Assembly (NCBI RefSeq): GCF_000987955.1 | Contig: NZ_LAZU01000041.1 | Location: forward strand, 1-58,853 | DNA from: Paenibacillus sp. DMB20 | GTDB lineage: Bacteria; Bacillota; Bacilli; Paenibacillales; Paenibacillaceae | Direction: 5' to 3' | DNA: 58,853 nt | Shown: positions 10,134 to 18,522 of the stretch, in pieces | Layout: each line of letters begins with the position of its first letter | How positions within the stretch are numbered: the first letter of the stretch is position 1 | Program-made: the position numbers and the translations under genes | The notes under the pieces: generated by a model | What the model was told of the DNA's origin: nothing | Database searches by the model: none | The model's input: the letters and a program-made list of their open reading frames with translations, nothing else

Positions 10134-10157
10134 ACTATCCTGCCCGTTAGCTTAATG
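10134..10157. repeat. Cassette boundary word (type a)
   Basis: CTATCCTGCCCGTTAGCTTAAT, 55 bases upstream of the CPT-like gene. The flank AAAATATTCGAGAAACGATT is shared with the boundary at 17421. Confidence 0.7.
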
Positions 10158-10192
10158 AACTAGAGCAGTGAAATGTAGTTAAATGCTTGTTT

Positions 10193-10230
10193 AATCGGTA
10201 ATCGGATCATGCTCTAATCCCCCGACAGAT
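10193..10230. repeat. Dispersed terminator repeat, internally deleted copy
   Basis: ATCGGTAATCGGATCATG joins directly to the terminal CCCCCGACA; the central inverted repeat and terminator are missing. Confidence 0.6.
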
Positions 10231-10264
10231 CTTTGTGGCCGACTGCAGCTGGTTGTTTTTTTTA

Positions 10265-10633
10265 CTATTTCTTTTTCTTCTTTTTTCCATATAGGGCTAG
10301 CTTCAGCAAATTTGCTCCGTCTTTTTTGATAAATGGAATGGTTGCAATTCCTAATACGACGATATAAATAAATGCAACTGTAAAACAAGTTGAGGTAATT
10401 TTAGTGAATTGGAACAAACTCTGAGTATCCGTAAAATAGCAAATTAATTTCAGGAAAAATATGTTCAAGGCTATGGAGGCCAAAGTGACAAAACCTGAGA
10501 TTGTACGTTTCCCCTCATTTTCAAATTTTTGGGCACGAAATATCATCGACCAGAATAAAGCTGTCCATAAATAATATAGAACAACAATCAAAAACCAAAT
10601 AAACCAGAAAAATGCATAGATTAACAAAAGCAT
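10265..10633 (-). CDS. Hypothetical small membrane protein
   Basis: 122 residues from an ATG at 10633 preceded by GGGAG. Three or four hydrophobic segments are visible: LLLIYAFFWFIWFLIVVLYY, FVTLASIALNIFFLKLICYF and FTVAFIYIVVLGIATI. The C-terminus ends in a run of lysines encoded by an A-rich tract, so the true end could be shifted by an indel. It sits alone between two boundary words (10134 and 10832), which makes it a one-gene unit. No family recognised. Confidence 0.5.
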   Translation of the reverse strand: MLLLIYAFFWFIWFLIVVLYYLWTALFWSMIFRAQKFENEGKRTISGFVTLASIALNIFFLKLICYFTDTQSLFQFTKITSTCFTVAFIYIVVLGIATIPFIKKDGANLLKLALYGKKKKKK

Positions 10634-10831
10634 GTCTCCAACTCCCTTCTGTGTTAAATCGTAGCTTTATGGATGATATTGCTGTTTGGAGGAAATCTCT
10701 TGATGACCATTGTGTTACTTTCAATTACAGATTACTCTCAGCCTACTTCCACAAGCTCCCGCATATATTTTAATTCTATTGTAAAAGATTTTACTGTAAG
10801 TCGGGGAAAACAATCGATCGACACTCCACTA

Positions 10832-10853
10832 AACTGCCCGTTAGCTTAATGAA
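10832..10853. repeat. Cassette boundary word (type a)
   Basis: AACTGCCCGTTAGCTTAATG, upstream of the membrane-protein unit and directly left of a full terminator repeat. Confidence 0.7.
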
Positions 10854-10874
10854 ATATAGTTAGATAATTATCAA

Positions 10875-11020
10875 ATCGGTAATCGGAACTTGTTCTTGTC
10901 CTTTTCGGCAATCGGTACAACTTCTTGTCCTCGGCTTTGAGACAAGAACTTGTACCGACAAAACAAAAAAAGCCGCTATAATAGCGACTCTCATTGGGAC
11001 TATGTTCTTGTCCCCCGACA
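10875..11020. repeat. Dispersed terminator repeat, subfamily A, full length
   Basis: One of the most complete copies: ATCGGTAATCGG, GGTACAACTTCTTGTCC paired with GACAAGAACTTGTACC, hairpin GCCGCTATAATAGCG beside a run of A, and end CCCCCGACA. On the minus strand it would terminate transcription of the upstream nucleotidyltransferase. Confidence 0.8.
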
Positions 11021-11053
11021 ACCTTTGTCCCTATCTTCGGCAAGAACAGTTAA

Positions 11054-11124
11054 TTATCCTGCCCGTTGGATTGGCTGCCGTTTCTCTGTCCTTTATTGAT
11101 CTATCGTGTCCCGTTAGCTTAACG
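11054..11124. repeat. Boundary words, types a and b in tandem
   Basis: TTATCCTGCCCGTTGGATTG and, 48 bases on, CTATCGTGTCCCGTTAGCTT. The two variants form a direct repeat between the terminator repeat and the stop of the next gene. Confidence 0.65.
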
Positions 11125-11272
11125 ACCTAGTCTCTTATCTATGTACGGTTCACCGTAATGTATCTAAACACAAGTAAAGTTTGACCACAATATTTACATC
11201 AGTCTACAAAGACAAAGCCACTCCCGACATGGAGTGGTTTCATTGGATAGAACCCCTGTGTTTTATCTATAA

Positions 11273-11989
11273 TCAAGAGCATTCTTTGAAGTTGGCTACT
11301 CGTTTTGATATTCCTGTAGCTATATCTAATAATGCTATAAGTACATCTGTTGGTGCTAAGGTAATATCTTGATTAAACTTCTCTTTATCGAGAACCCATT
11401 CTACTGCTTTGGTTTGTGGTAAACCTAAGGACAGATTTAAGAGTTCCTTAAAGTTTCGTGGGTAGTTTTGAATTATTATATATCGCTCAATTCGTAAAGC
11501 CACACACAAGGGTTTCAACACCCATCTTTTAAGTCGTCCATCCACTAAATTTTCCACAGGTTCTTGTGCAGTTATATAATGTCGAATACTCATTATGACT
11601 TCAGAAATGATATTTTCAAACAAAGGAATAAATTCTCCTTTGGAAGGTTTTGTGCCAAAGTCTTCACCGTACATCACTTTTGATTCAAAATATTTAATTG
11701 GTGTAACAAAGGCTCTGCCAAACCCTTGACGAGTGTATTCATCCACCGTCATACATTGGAGATTCAATTCAAATTTATTATATAGAGAAGGGAGTTTTCC
11801 AACAATCTCACCAGTCGTTATCAATTCCCATGATGTTAAATTTTCAAATAAACAATAAATGTCCATGTCAGAATCTTCGGTATTATCTCCTCGTACATAA
11901 CTTCCGCACAAAACAATGGACTTAATGTTATCACCAAACGTTTCCGTCATTTGTTTTACAAATTGAGATATTAGATATTCGGCGTCCAA
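11273..11989 (-). CDS. Nucleotidyltransferase (aminoglycoside adenylyltransferase-like)
   Basis: 238 residues, frame intact. The Pol-beta-type active site is present: VLCGSYVRGDNTEDSDMDI gives GSxxRG…SDxD with both metal-binding aspartates. The rest is helical and resembles ANT-type resistance enzymes and unassigned nucleotidyltransferases. The substrate cannot be assigned from sequence. It is a single-gene unit between boundary words at 11103 and 12011, in the same orientation as its neighbours, as expected for a drug-modification cassette. Confidence 0.7.
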   Translation of the reverse strand: MDAEYLISQFVKQMTETFGDNIKSIVLCGSYVRGDNTEDSDMDIYCLFENLTSWELITTGEIVGKLPSLYNKFELNLQCMTVDEYTRQGFGRAFVTPIKYFESKVMYGEDFGTKPSKGEFIPLFENIISEVIMSIRHYITAQEPVENLVDGRLKRWVLKPLCVALRIERYIIIQNYPRNFKELLNLSLGLPQTKAVEWVLDKEKFNQDITLAPTDVLIALLDIATGISKRVANFKECS

Positions 11990-12010
11990 TTCATATCCCT
12001 CCTTTTGCGC

Positions 12011-12034
12011 TATTGTTCCTCGTTAGCTGAATCG
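12011..12034. repeat. Cassette boundary word (type b)
   Basis: TATTGTTCCTCGTTAGCTGA, 22 bases upstream of the start of the nucleotidyltransferase at 11989. Confidence 0.6.
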
Positions 12035-12152
12035 CTAAATTTTAATAAACCTTGTCCCATCATCTTTGCGGTTTCCAAATAAATCCTTCTCTTTAACAAT
12101 CATATCGCTACACTGACCCGAAGGCCCCAGATGTATCTGATGCTGGTTTTCA

Positions 12153-12566
12153 TCATTCGGTGCTACCTCCTTTAAGGATTTGGGACAAAGAGTTAATTAC
12201 CCTTTCCTTTATCTCTACGGGAATTCGAGGACTCAACGTGATCAGTACATCATCGTTGACCTTGACCGTTTCATGATTATTGTTGGGCTGATAAAAGGGC
12301 ATGAGTTCCCCGATTTTACGAATTTCTTCGACTGACATGGTGCTAAGCTTTTCTTGGACTACCTGCAAGGACTCGCCTGCCTTTGACAGAGTACGGATTG
12401 CGCGAAAATAGTGCCCGTTAGCGTAATGCTTCCGCCTTTTTGCTCGTTCAAACTCTTTATGTAAAAACTCTTTAGCCGTTCCTCCAAATGAAAAAGACCG
12501 TATAGAAACTAATTCTACACGGCCCTTCAAAAATCCTATTTTATTGGATAGATTGTCAACAGTCAC
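12153..12566 (-). CDS. Hypothetical protein
   Basis: 137 residues, no recognised family, no signal peptide or membrane segment. The first 50 residues are basic (…ERAKRRKHYANGHYFRAIRT) and the rest is mixed helical (…STMSVEEIRKIGELMPFYQP…). An exact boundary core, TGCCCGTTAGCGTAATG, lies inside the frame at 12411-12427, encoding HYANG. The gene could therefore be a fusion across a boundary. The stop is GGSTE-TGA at 12153. Confidence 0.4.
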   Translation of the reverse strand: MTVDNLSNKIGFLKGRVELVSIRSFSFGGTAKEFLHKEFERAKRRKHYANGHYFRAIRTLSKAGESLQVVQEKLSTMSVEEIRKIGELMPFYQPNNNHETVKVNDDVLITLSPRIPVEIKERVINSLSQILKGGSTE

Positions 12567-12601
12567 GTTTCCGCGGACTTATTACGAACTGGGATATAAG
12601 A

Positions 12602-13685
12602 TCAATGATTGATATAATGGGCATATAATTGCTCGAAGGTTGTAAAACGTTTGACTTCTCTGCCGACCTTACCATATTCGTCTACATATTCATCCATCAT
12701 TTCAAGGAACTTCTCTTTCATTACTGGTAAATCACTTGCATCAAAGTACTGCATGAGATCAAATTTCTTGGTTCCTTTCTCCGCAACCATTTCATCAAGA
12801 TATCCTTGTGCTCCAAAGGCCGAAAGAAAGGCATAGGATGCATCGTTCGTTTTTAACACTGTTCAAGATTTTATTGCGGTAGTTGCACCACAATTCTTCG
12901 TAAGTTCCCTTCAGATTATCAAAAGTCGGAGCAGGTTTAACAATGAAGTTATCACACATCTTGCTATGTAACCTCGTAACGCTATTCAACATATTAAATG
13001 AAGTAATTCGGATATCCTCAATGGTATGAGCTTCGATGACTAACATGTATAAGGATTCGAGATCATCCGGAACATAGCGATACGAGCGTATTTCTTCTAA
13101 ATATCGCTTGATTCCTCGTTTGATGCATGTGTTATTCATGCTGACCAAAGCATTGACCAGATTGTACAGAACGCCGGCAGATGCATGTCGCACTGAACCG
13201 ATATTATCACCCAGCATCGTATCGCTGTATGCTTGCTTAGCCAGATCGATCCATTTTTTTGCTCGATTAAGACACGCTTCTCCTATCGGCTCAGCAAGCG
13301 CATCAAGAGCTTTTTGCCTAAAGTCGTTCAATTTCTCCAAATCCTCAGGCTTTGCATAATAGAGAATTTTGAGCTCGGTTAGGCTCGATACGTTAGGACT
13401 CTCTAAGATGGATTGCGCGTGTATTCTTGTATCCCATGGCGTGCAATAGATGTCATAGCCAACGTCATCTAAGATGAAGCAATCGGATATTTCCCATCCC
13501 CTTTCTGTATTATTAATGATAATTAAATCAAGATCGCTCTTCTCGTGAAAGTCTCCGGTGCTAAACGAACCAGTAAGCCCAATAATTGCGATATCGTCTA
13601 GAAAATCTCTTCTTGCGCGTTCGATCACCATGTTGATCAGCAGTTCATTTTTGTCCAGCAGCTTCTTCTTTATGATTTCGTTCAT
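12602..13685 (-). pseudogene. Nucleotidyltransferase-domain protein, one frameshift
   Basis: The start at 13685 is preceded by GAAGGGGTG. The active site IGLTGSFSTGDFHEKSDLDL is a Pol-beta nucleotidyltransferase motif (GS…SDLD). The frame changes at an A run near 12860. After that it continues as TNDASYAFLSAFGAQGYLDE and ends …FEQLYAHYINH. The corrected protein has about 360 residues, consistent with the two-domain kanamycin/lincosamide-type nucleotidyltransferase superfamily. It lies in the nucleotidyltransferase-rich stretch; the substrate is unknown. Confidence 0.7.
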
Positions 13686-13798
13686 TCGTTACACCCCTTC
13701 GTATGAACCGGCCGTCCTTCATCACAACAACCTCAACTAGAGTCTATCGATTTAGAGGTGCGGTTGCTATGTATAAGTTGATTTAATTCATCTTTGCA

Positions 13799-13838
13799 CA
13801 AAATCCGCTAAACCGTCGATATGACGATTTAGCGGATT
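13799..13838 (-). terminator. Long hairpin terminator
   Basis: AATCCGCTAAA…TTTAGCGGATT forms a stem of about 15 bp just after the stop of the CD3324-family gene. Confidence 0.7.
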
Positions 13839-13840
13839 CA

Positions 13841-14116
13841 TTAGTTCTTTTTATAAATAATTTTCTTTATGCTTTCGCAGGACAAGAAATACCGATCCGC
13901 CAACTCCCTTATGCTGACTCCATTGCGGAATAGGGATTGAATCTCGGCGTTTCGAGCAGAGACCATACTTTTGCTACGTGTTTTCTCGCCCCACTTTAAG
14001 TGTGCCTCTTTGGGTTTTGGGATATAAACCAATTCGCCTTGAACGTATTCTTGAATGATACGAAGCAATTCTTCCGGAAAAATAAACTCGGCTTTTGAAT
14101 ATTTCACGTGCCTCAC
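13841..14116 (-). CDS. CD3324-family helix-turn-helix protein
   Basis: 91 residues. The N-terminal half (EELLRIIQEYVQGELVYIPK) and the middle WGEKTRSKSMVSARN match the CD3324 family. The C-terminus GVSIRELADRYFLSCESIKK is a helix-turn-helix. These small proteins are presumed regulators with no established target. A strong terminator follows and a possible 39-codon frame lies 46 bases upstream. Confidence 0.7.
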   Translation of the reverse strand: MRHVKYSKAEFIFPEELLRIIQEYVQGELVYIPKPKEAHLKWGEKTRSKSMVSARNAEIQSLFRNGVSIRELADRYFLSCESIKKIIYKKN

Positions 14117-14162
14117 TCCTTATTTAATAAATCAATAAGGTGCAAAGCCAGTTAGAAGAATA

Positions 14163-14279
14163 TTACGATTCGTCGTTGGCAATGTGATTGTTCCTAATCT
14201 CTATGCAAAGCATTGCCATATCCTTCACTGGCTTTGCATAGAGCCATGCATGTAAGAATCCTACCCCGATTGTTTTCAA
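14163..14279 (-). CDS. Possible 39-residue small protein
   Basis: A TTG codon at 14279 lies six bases behind GGAGGTGA. It opens a frame of 38-39 residues starting MKTIGVGFLHAWLYAKPVKD and ending with TAA at 14163. The ribosome binding site is strong and points the same way as the gene downstream. No family recognised. Confidence 0.3.
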   Translation of the reverse strand: MKTIGVGFLHAWLYAKPVKDMAMLCIEIRNNHIANDES

Positions 14280-14321
14280 TAGCCTCACCTCCATAAAAAA
14301 ATAGATGTCTGCTATCTGCTA

Positions 14322-14600
14322 TTATATCAGAGCTTTGTTGTTCAAGTGTTTATGAACCATGTCTTTTATGGCTGACACGGATGTACGCTTATATTGAAGT
14401 CCCAGCCGAAGCACTTTCAATTGCTCCCTGCGAGAGAGGTGCTTGAACCGAGGTCCTGCTTCAAGAAGCGCTGGATGCATCGCCCAGCTGTTTGCCGGGG
14501 GCCGTTCCCGTTTGATGTACGGTGCTTCATATGGCAAATTCGGCTTGCGCATACATACATGAATCCTCAATGAGCCAGAGCTCCTGTTGATCCACGGCAC
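14322..14600 (-). CDS. Hypothetical protein, doubtful
   Basis: 92 codons with a basic, proline-rich start and a helical end (…SRREQLKVLRLGLQYKRTSV…). No ribosome binding site is visible near the first start and the family is unknown. It may be a relic. Confidence 0.25.
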   Translation of the reverse strand: MPWINRSSGSLRIHVCMRKPNLPYEAPYIKRERPPANSWAMHPALLEAGPRFKHLSRREQLKVLRLGLQYKRTSVSAIKDMVHKHLNNKALI

Positions 14601-14688
14601 TAGAAGACTGATACCTATGAAGACGGCTGGATCATTAAAAAATTATCATACAAAACGAATTTCTACTCTGATTTTTCACCGAAGAGTT

Positions 14689-14714
14689 AAACTATCCTGC
14701 CAGTTAGTTTAATA
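14689..14714. repeat. Cassette boundary word (type a)
   Basis: ACTATCCTGCCAGTTAGTTT, followed by AATAAAAGGGCGTCTGCCGC. The same extended flank occurs at 17421-17465. Confidence 0.65.
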
Positions 14715-14744
14715 AAAGGGCGTCTGCCGCCGTCGATAAAATCA

Positions 14745-14888
14745 TATCGGGAATGTATCAATGTTCTTGTCATCTGTCGGGAATGTTATCAAGTTCTTGT
14801 CATTGTGATTTGACAAGAACTTAATAACATAAATACAAAAAGCCGCTAATCAGCGGCTTCTAATGTTACTATGTTTTTGTCACCCGAC
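14745..14888. repeat. Dispersed terminator repeat, subfamily B
   Basis: Same architecture as subfamily A but different arms: GTTATCAAGTTCTTGTCA pairs with TGACAAGAACTTAATAAC. The terminator hairpin is GCCGCTAATCAGCGGC and the end is CACCCGACA. Confidence 0.75.
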
Positions 14889-14913
14889 ACATGTTTGTAT
14901 AAGCATCTTGCTA

Positions 14914-15318
14914 CTATTGATAATAGATGTCTTTCTGCTTCCAGATGCCATTATCACACTCTATGTTGGATCTTAACTCTACGTTTACATAATCTCCCCA
15001 ATATCCCATTGTAATAGAGTTTTCAAGTAATGAAATCCACTGTAAGGACACGATAAAATTTTCTATTTTAAAATTACTGTTTTCATAGACCTCTTTACAA
15101 TAAAGCTGCACTCCATTATCAAATAGATCAATTTTAGATAGAAAGTGTTCAAACATTTGATGAGAGATATTTTGGATACCGTCTACTTCTATTGACCAAT
15201 CCGAATTGGCAGATTCTAATAGTATTACATCTTTTGATTTATCCGCGTTTTCCCATGCTGTCAAAACTTCATTTGCTGAGAATCTGTTGAATTTAAATAA
15301 CAGATGTTGTTTTATCAT
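14914..15318 (-). CDS. Hypothetical protein
   Basis: About 134 residues from the ATG at 15318, chosen because AGGAAG lies eight bases upstream. Soluble and acidic, with aromatic-rich strands (…GYWGDYVNVELRSNIECDN…). It could be a small immunity-like or effector-binding protein but shows no family signature. It lies about 45 bases downstream of the next gene, so the two may be co-transcribed. Confidence 0.5.
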   Translation of the reverse strand: MIKQHLLFKFNRFSANEVLTAWENADKSKDVILLESANSDWSIEVDGIQNISHQMFEHFLSKIDLFDNGVQLYCKEVYENSNFKIENFIVSLQWISLLENSITMGYWGDYVNVELRSNIECDNGIWKQKDIYYQ

Positions 15319-15365
15319 TAGTGTCACTTCCTTTCAAACTTCAATTACCTCTGCTCCTAAATTCA

Positions 15366-15843
15366 TCAAGCGTCTTTTTTGCTTTCTCCTAATGAGCGAA
15401 GTTGGACAATATCCCCTCTTTCATTTAAAGTAAAATGTCCTTTGAAAGCATCTGGCATGGCATTATATTGTTTTTCTTCCTGCTCATATGCCTGAATAAA
15501 ACAAGCATATCCATATTGATTTACTAAATACGGTAGCCCAAAAGCAGAACGAAGCAGCTCATATTCTTGAAAGTTATAAGGGGTGCTTTTAGGACGCTTC
15601 ATCAGAATTTCTATGAATTTAGACATCAGTTTCTCTACTTCTTTTTCAGTCGCATACTTTGCATAGCCTCGAATTGCAGTCAGTCTCATATCTAGGTAGC
15701 GCTCTTTTTTAAACGCTTTTTTCACGGCTAACTCACGAGTGGCATAAACACCTATTGGAAAGAATTTGGAAAAGCAGTTGTTTCAGCAACAACGAAAATT
15801 CCCCATACGTAATCATTTGGCACATCATTAACCCTTATCCTTT
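15366..15843 (-). pseudogene. Hypothetical protein, frameshifted
   Basis: The main frame (15725-15366) starts inside the gene. Upstream, in another frame, NDVPNDYVWGIFVVAETTAF joins IGVYATRELAVKKAF after an indel near 15765. The corrected protein has about 155 residues and ends …ERGDIVQLRSLGESKKDA. The start codon is unclear. No family recognised. Confidence 0.4.
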
Positions 15844-15937
15844 TAACTTCTTAAACCTAGTTAAATATTCATTGACCAATTGGATTAAATTGCGATAAAA
15901 AACAGCCAATCGCTTATCTTGCTCTCCTTGTGTTAAA

Positions 15938-15964
15938 TTGCACTAACGTGTCCCGTTAGTGCAA
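15938..15964. repeat. Boundary word (type b) inside a perfect palindrome
   Basis: TTGCACTAACG and CGTTAGTGCAA are perfect 11-bp inverted arms around TGTCC. The right arm contains the stop codon of the secreted-protein gene. Confidence 0.65.
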
Positions 15965-16418
15965 TGGAGTGTCACCTAAATATAATTCTGAATTGTATAG
16001 ATTGTTTTCTTTAAGAAATGTTTTTAAAGTGTCGCCTTTAATATAGACAGCCACAAAATTATTTTCCTTAGTAAAAACCAGCATGGTTGGATTATAAGCT
16101 TGTATCTTCCCAACAAAAATAACTACTTCCGTAACTGTTCCCGTTATCCATTTATTCTGAACTATGTAAGGAGGAGTAAGCGGGAACTTAATCGCTATGC
16201 CATCGCTTGGTTCGATTCTTAATGCCCCTGCTATACCGCTTACAGATGAAGACAACCAGTTTTTAACTTGGTTTTGTAAAGAATTTGAATTGGGGAGGGT
16301 AAGTACGATCTCACCTTTTTTTAATATCAAACACTTCTGGTCCCTCTGTGGCGTCAACTGTTAGAGAATTATAGCAACAAACTATTCCCACTACAAGCAG
16401 CATACAAAACATCTTCAT
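15956..16418 (-). pseudogene. Secreted hypothetical protein, one frameshift
   Basis: The ATG at 16418 follows GGAGG at a distance of 11 bases. The first 24 residues, MKMFCMLLVVGIVCCYNSLT and so on, form a signal peptide. After an indel in a run of seven A at about 16320 the mature part runs GEIVLTLPNSNSLQ … LYLGDTPLH. About 153 residues. The TAA stop is part of the boundary word, so the gene is bounded there with no spare sequence. Function unknown; probably exported. Confidence 0.5.
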
Positions 16419-16496
16419 ATCAGATTTATACCTCCACATTATTATAAAGGTAACATTCCCCATCTGCCTGATAATAATGACCACCCATTACGCAAA

Positions 16497-16515
16497 ACTG
16501 CCCGTTAGATTAATG
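16497..16515. repeat. Cassette boundary word (type a)
   Basis: AAACTGCCCGTTAGATTAAT, 80 bases upstream of the secreted-protein gene. It continues GAAATTGCATGGAAAACATA like the copy at 18382. Confidence 0.7.
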
Positions 16516-16550
16516 AAATTGCATGGAAAACATAGTTAGATGCTTATCTA

Positions 16551-16668
16551 ATCGGTAATCGGCTCATGTTTTGTCCTTTTTGGCAATCGGGACAAGAACT
16601 TGTACCGATAAAACAAAAAAGCCGCTAAATTAGCGACTTTCTATGGACCATGTTCTTGTCCCTCGACA
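16551..16668. repeat. Dispersed terminator repeat, subfamily A, shortened
   Basis: One arm of the central inverted repeat is deleted (GGCAATCGGGACAAGAAC), but the terminator hairpin GCCGCTAAATTAGCG and the CCCTCGACA end remain. Confidence 0.75.
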
Positions 16669-16685
16669 TTTTCTCTCCCTAAGTG

Positions 16686-16721
16686 TAGAAGGAGCAAGAT
16701 CTCGTGGATCTTGCTCCTTGT
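16686..16721. terminator. Additional strong hairpin
   Basis: AAGGAGCAAGATC and GATCTTGCTCCTT are perfect arms around TCGTG, placed between the repeat and the downstream boundary word. Confidence 0.65.
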
Positions 16722-16812
16722 TTGTTGTGTTTTGGTGTTTTGGAATGTGTCTCGGGATTCGTGCCTTTCAACTTCATACTGGATGATCACATGACCGGCT
16801 GCCGCTGAGTAC

Positions 16813-16838
16813 ATTCAACTATCGTTCCTCGTTAGCTT
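16813..16838. repeat. Cassette boundary word (type b)
   Basis: CAACTATCGTTCCTCGTTAG, between the repeat-only unit and the second CPT-like gene. Confidence 0.65.
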
Positions 16839-16918
16839 AATTCCGAAATCCCTCGGGCAGGCCCAGGGGCGATAGCCCCAATGCTTGAAAATATGGTGTT
16901 ATCTGATGGATACGCCAT

Positions 16919-17334
16919 CTAGGAAACACTAACATTTCTTTTACTTAATTTCTTAAATACCGAGTACTCCTTATTGGACTTAATAAAACTTAATATTTTT
17001 TCGGCGCATTCTTTTGGATTCAACTCTTCAGTATTTACTTCAAGGTCATATTCATCAATGCAATATACTTTGCTGAACTGTGAAGCTGCTAGTCCAATCT
17101 TTCTATCTCCTCTTGTTTGCTCTCTTCTTATGAGTTCTTCTTTCGAGCATATTACACCTATAAATAATGTAGGCTGATCAGAAAATACATCAAGACACTC
17201 ATTAAACCACTTGATAAATGATGGAAAAGAATCTCTTTCTGATTCATCAGCTCCATAGAAATACTAGTCTTCCCTGAACTTGAAGTTCCGTTCATCAACA
17301 CAATGAGTCCTTGCTTCAAACGAATCACCCTCAC
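16919..17334 (-). pseudogene. Second CPT-like kinase, internal deletion
   Basis: The 5' part is almost identical to the gene at 9466-10079: RVIRLKQGLIVLMNGTSSSG and the Walker A. After FHHLS the sequence jumps directly to FNECLDVFSDQPTLFIGVIC and continues to the paralogous end …FKKLSKRNVSVS. About 215 bp of the core are missing and the frame shifts at the junction, so no active kinase can be made. Upstream and downstream flanks also match the first copy, so a whole unit was duplicated before the deletion. Confidence 0.7.
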
Positions 17335-17420
17335 TTATAAGATTTGTGTATCTTTCAGATAACTTTAAATTGGACAAAGTTTATAAAATTTTCTAAGTCA
17401 GAAAATATTCGAGAAACGAT

Positions 17421-17446
17421 TGAACTATCCTGCCCGTTAGTTTAAT
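17421..17446. repeat. Cassette boundary word (type a)
   Basis: TTGAACTATCCTGCCCGTTA, then GTTTAATAAAAGGGCGTCTG as at 14689. Confidence 0.7.
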
Positions 17447-17475
17447 AAAAGGGCGTCTGCCGCCGTTGATGAAAT

Positions 17476-17588
17476 CATATTGGGAATGTAACAATGTTCT
17501 TGTCATAAGTCGGGAATGTTATTAGTTCTTGTCATTGTGTTTTAACAATTAGCGACTTTCAATGGGACCATAATCTTGTCCCCCGACA
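17476..17588. repeat. Dispersed terminator repeat, hybrid of subfamilies B and A
   Basis: The left half is subfamily B (GTCGGGAATGTTATTAGTTC). It jumps at AACAATTAGCGACTTTCAAT into a subfamily A right half ending CCCCCGACA. This is a recombinant copy. Confidence 0.65.
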
Positions 17589-17638
17589 AGCTTTCACAAT
17601 TTCTTCTGAATGGTGTACTAAATTGCTTCTTGTTTTAT

Positions 17639-17664
17639 TGAACTATCGTTTCCCGTTAGCGTAA
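17639..17664. repeat. Cassette boundary word (type b)
   Basis: TGAACTATCGTTTCCCGTTA, 35 bases after the stop of the GDSL gene (minus-strand order). Confidence 0.65.
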
Positions 17665-17698
17665 TGATTTCTATTCCAATGATTTATATCACATGTTA

Positions 17699-18304
17699 CT
17701 ACAACCAGGTCCTAACGATTTCGGCAAGCGTTATTTTAGTCGATCCCTCGTCCGAAGGGTGAATTCCATCCGGAATAAGCCGATCGAATTCGGCGGGGGT
17801 TACGTCTAACATTCTCCGCCAAACCGGGTAATGGTCTATGAGCAAAAGTCCGCGCTTACGAGCCGTATCTCTATACACCTGATAATATTGCTCAATCAGA
17901 GGACGAATTTCTAGGTGTTCCCGAACCGGTGGATTCATGGTCATCAACAGAATTTCGCAATTCTTGTTGGCAGCATGAACTCGATCGATAAGAGCATTCA
18001 GGTTTTCACCGCATTTCGTAACACTCGTCTGATAAGGCAAATACGAGTCGTTTATAGCGAATTCCAGAAAAACGGCGTCGGGAGCGAAAGCGATTACACG
18101 TTCCTCCAAATTTTCAAGTCCCCAGCCCGACCATTGTGCAGCTTTGGCGCTGTTAGTCAACTTAACTTGCCCCGGAAACCGGCGATCCAGAATCTCCTTT
18201 AATCCACTGACCCAAGCGCCGCCTTCGGTTAGACTGGTTCCATAAACGACGATGTGCTGATGTTTGCCGTTTTCCAAATTGCTGATTGTTGCCGATAGGC
18301 TCAT
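17699..18304 (-). CDS. SGNH/GDSL-family hydrolase
   Basis: 201 residues, intact. Block I is VVYGTSLTEGGAW with the nucleophile serine in GTS. Block III is LEFAINDS with the oxyanion-hole Asn. Block V is IPDGIHPSDEG with the catalytic Asp-x-x-His. No signal peptide, so probably cytoplasmic. Such enzymes deacylate small esters, sugars or lipids; the substrate here is unknown. It is a single-gene unit between boundary words at 17639 and 18382. Confidence 0.8.
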   Translation of the reverse strand: MSLSATISNLENGKHQHIVVYGTSLTEGGAWVSGLKEILDRRFPGQVKLTNSAKAAQWSGWGLENLEERVIAFAPDAVFLEFAINDSYLPYQTSVTKCGENLNALIDRVHAANKNCEILLMTMNPPVREHLEIRPLIEQYYQVYRDTARKRGLLLIDHYPVWRRMLDVTPAEFDRLIPDGIHPSDEGSTKITLAEIVRTWL

Positions 18305-18381
18305 ACTGCTCAGCTCATCCTTCCATTTCTGATTTAGATAAAAGCAGTTTTTTGCTTATTCTATTCGCCCTTGAGCCGCGC

Positions 18382-18403
18382 AATCCTGCCCGTTTGCTTA
18401 ATG
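18382..18403. repeat. Cassette boundary word (type a)
   Basis: AATCCTGCCCGTTTGCTTAA, followed by TGAGATTGCATGGAAACCCA as at 16497. Confidence 0.65.
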
Positions 18404-18437
18404 AGATTGCATGGAAACCCAGTTAGATACTTATCTA

Positions 18438-18522
18438 ATCGGCAATCGGCTCATATTCTTGTCCTTTACGGCAATCGGTACAAGTTCTTGTTCCCTGACA
18501 TTAAAGGACAAGAACTTGTACA
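18438..18522. repeat. Dispersed terminator repeat, left half
   Basis: ATCGGCAATCGG…GGTACAAGTTCTTGTTCC…GGACAAGAACTTGTAC. The terminator half is absent. Confidence 0.7.
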
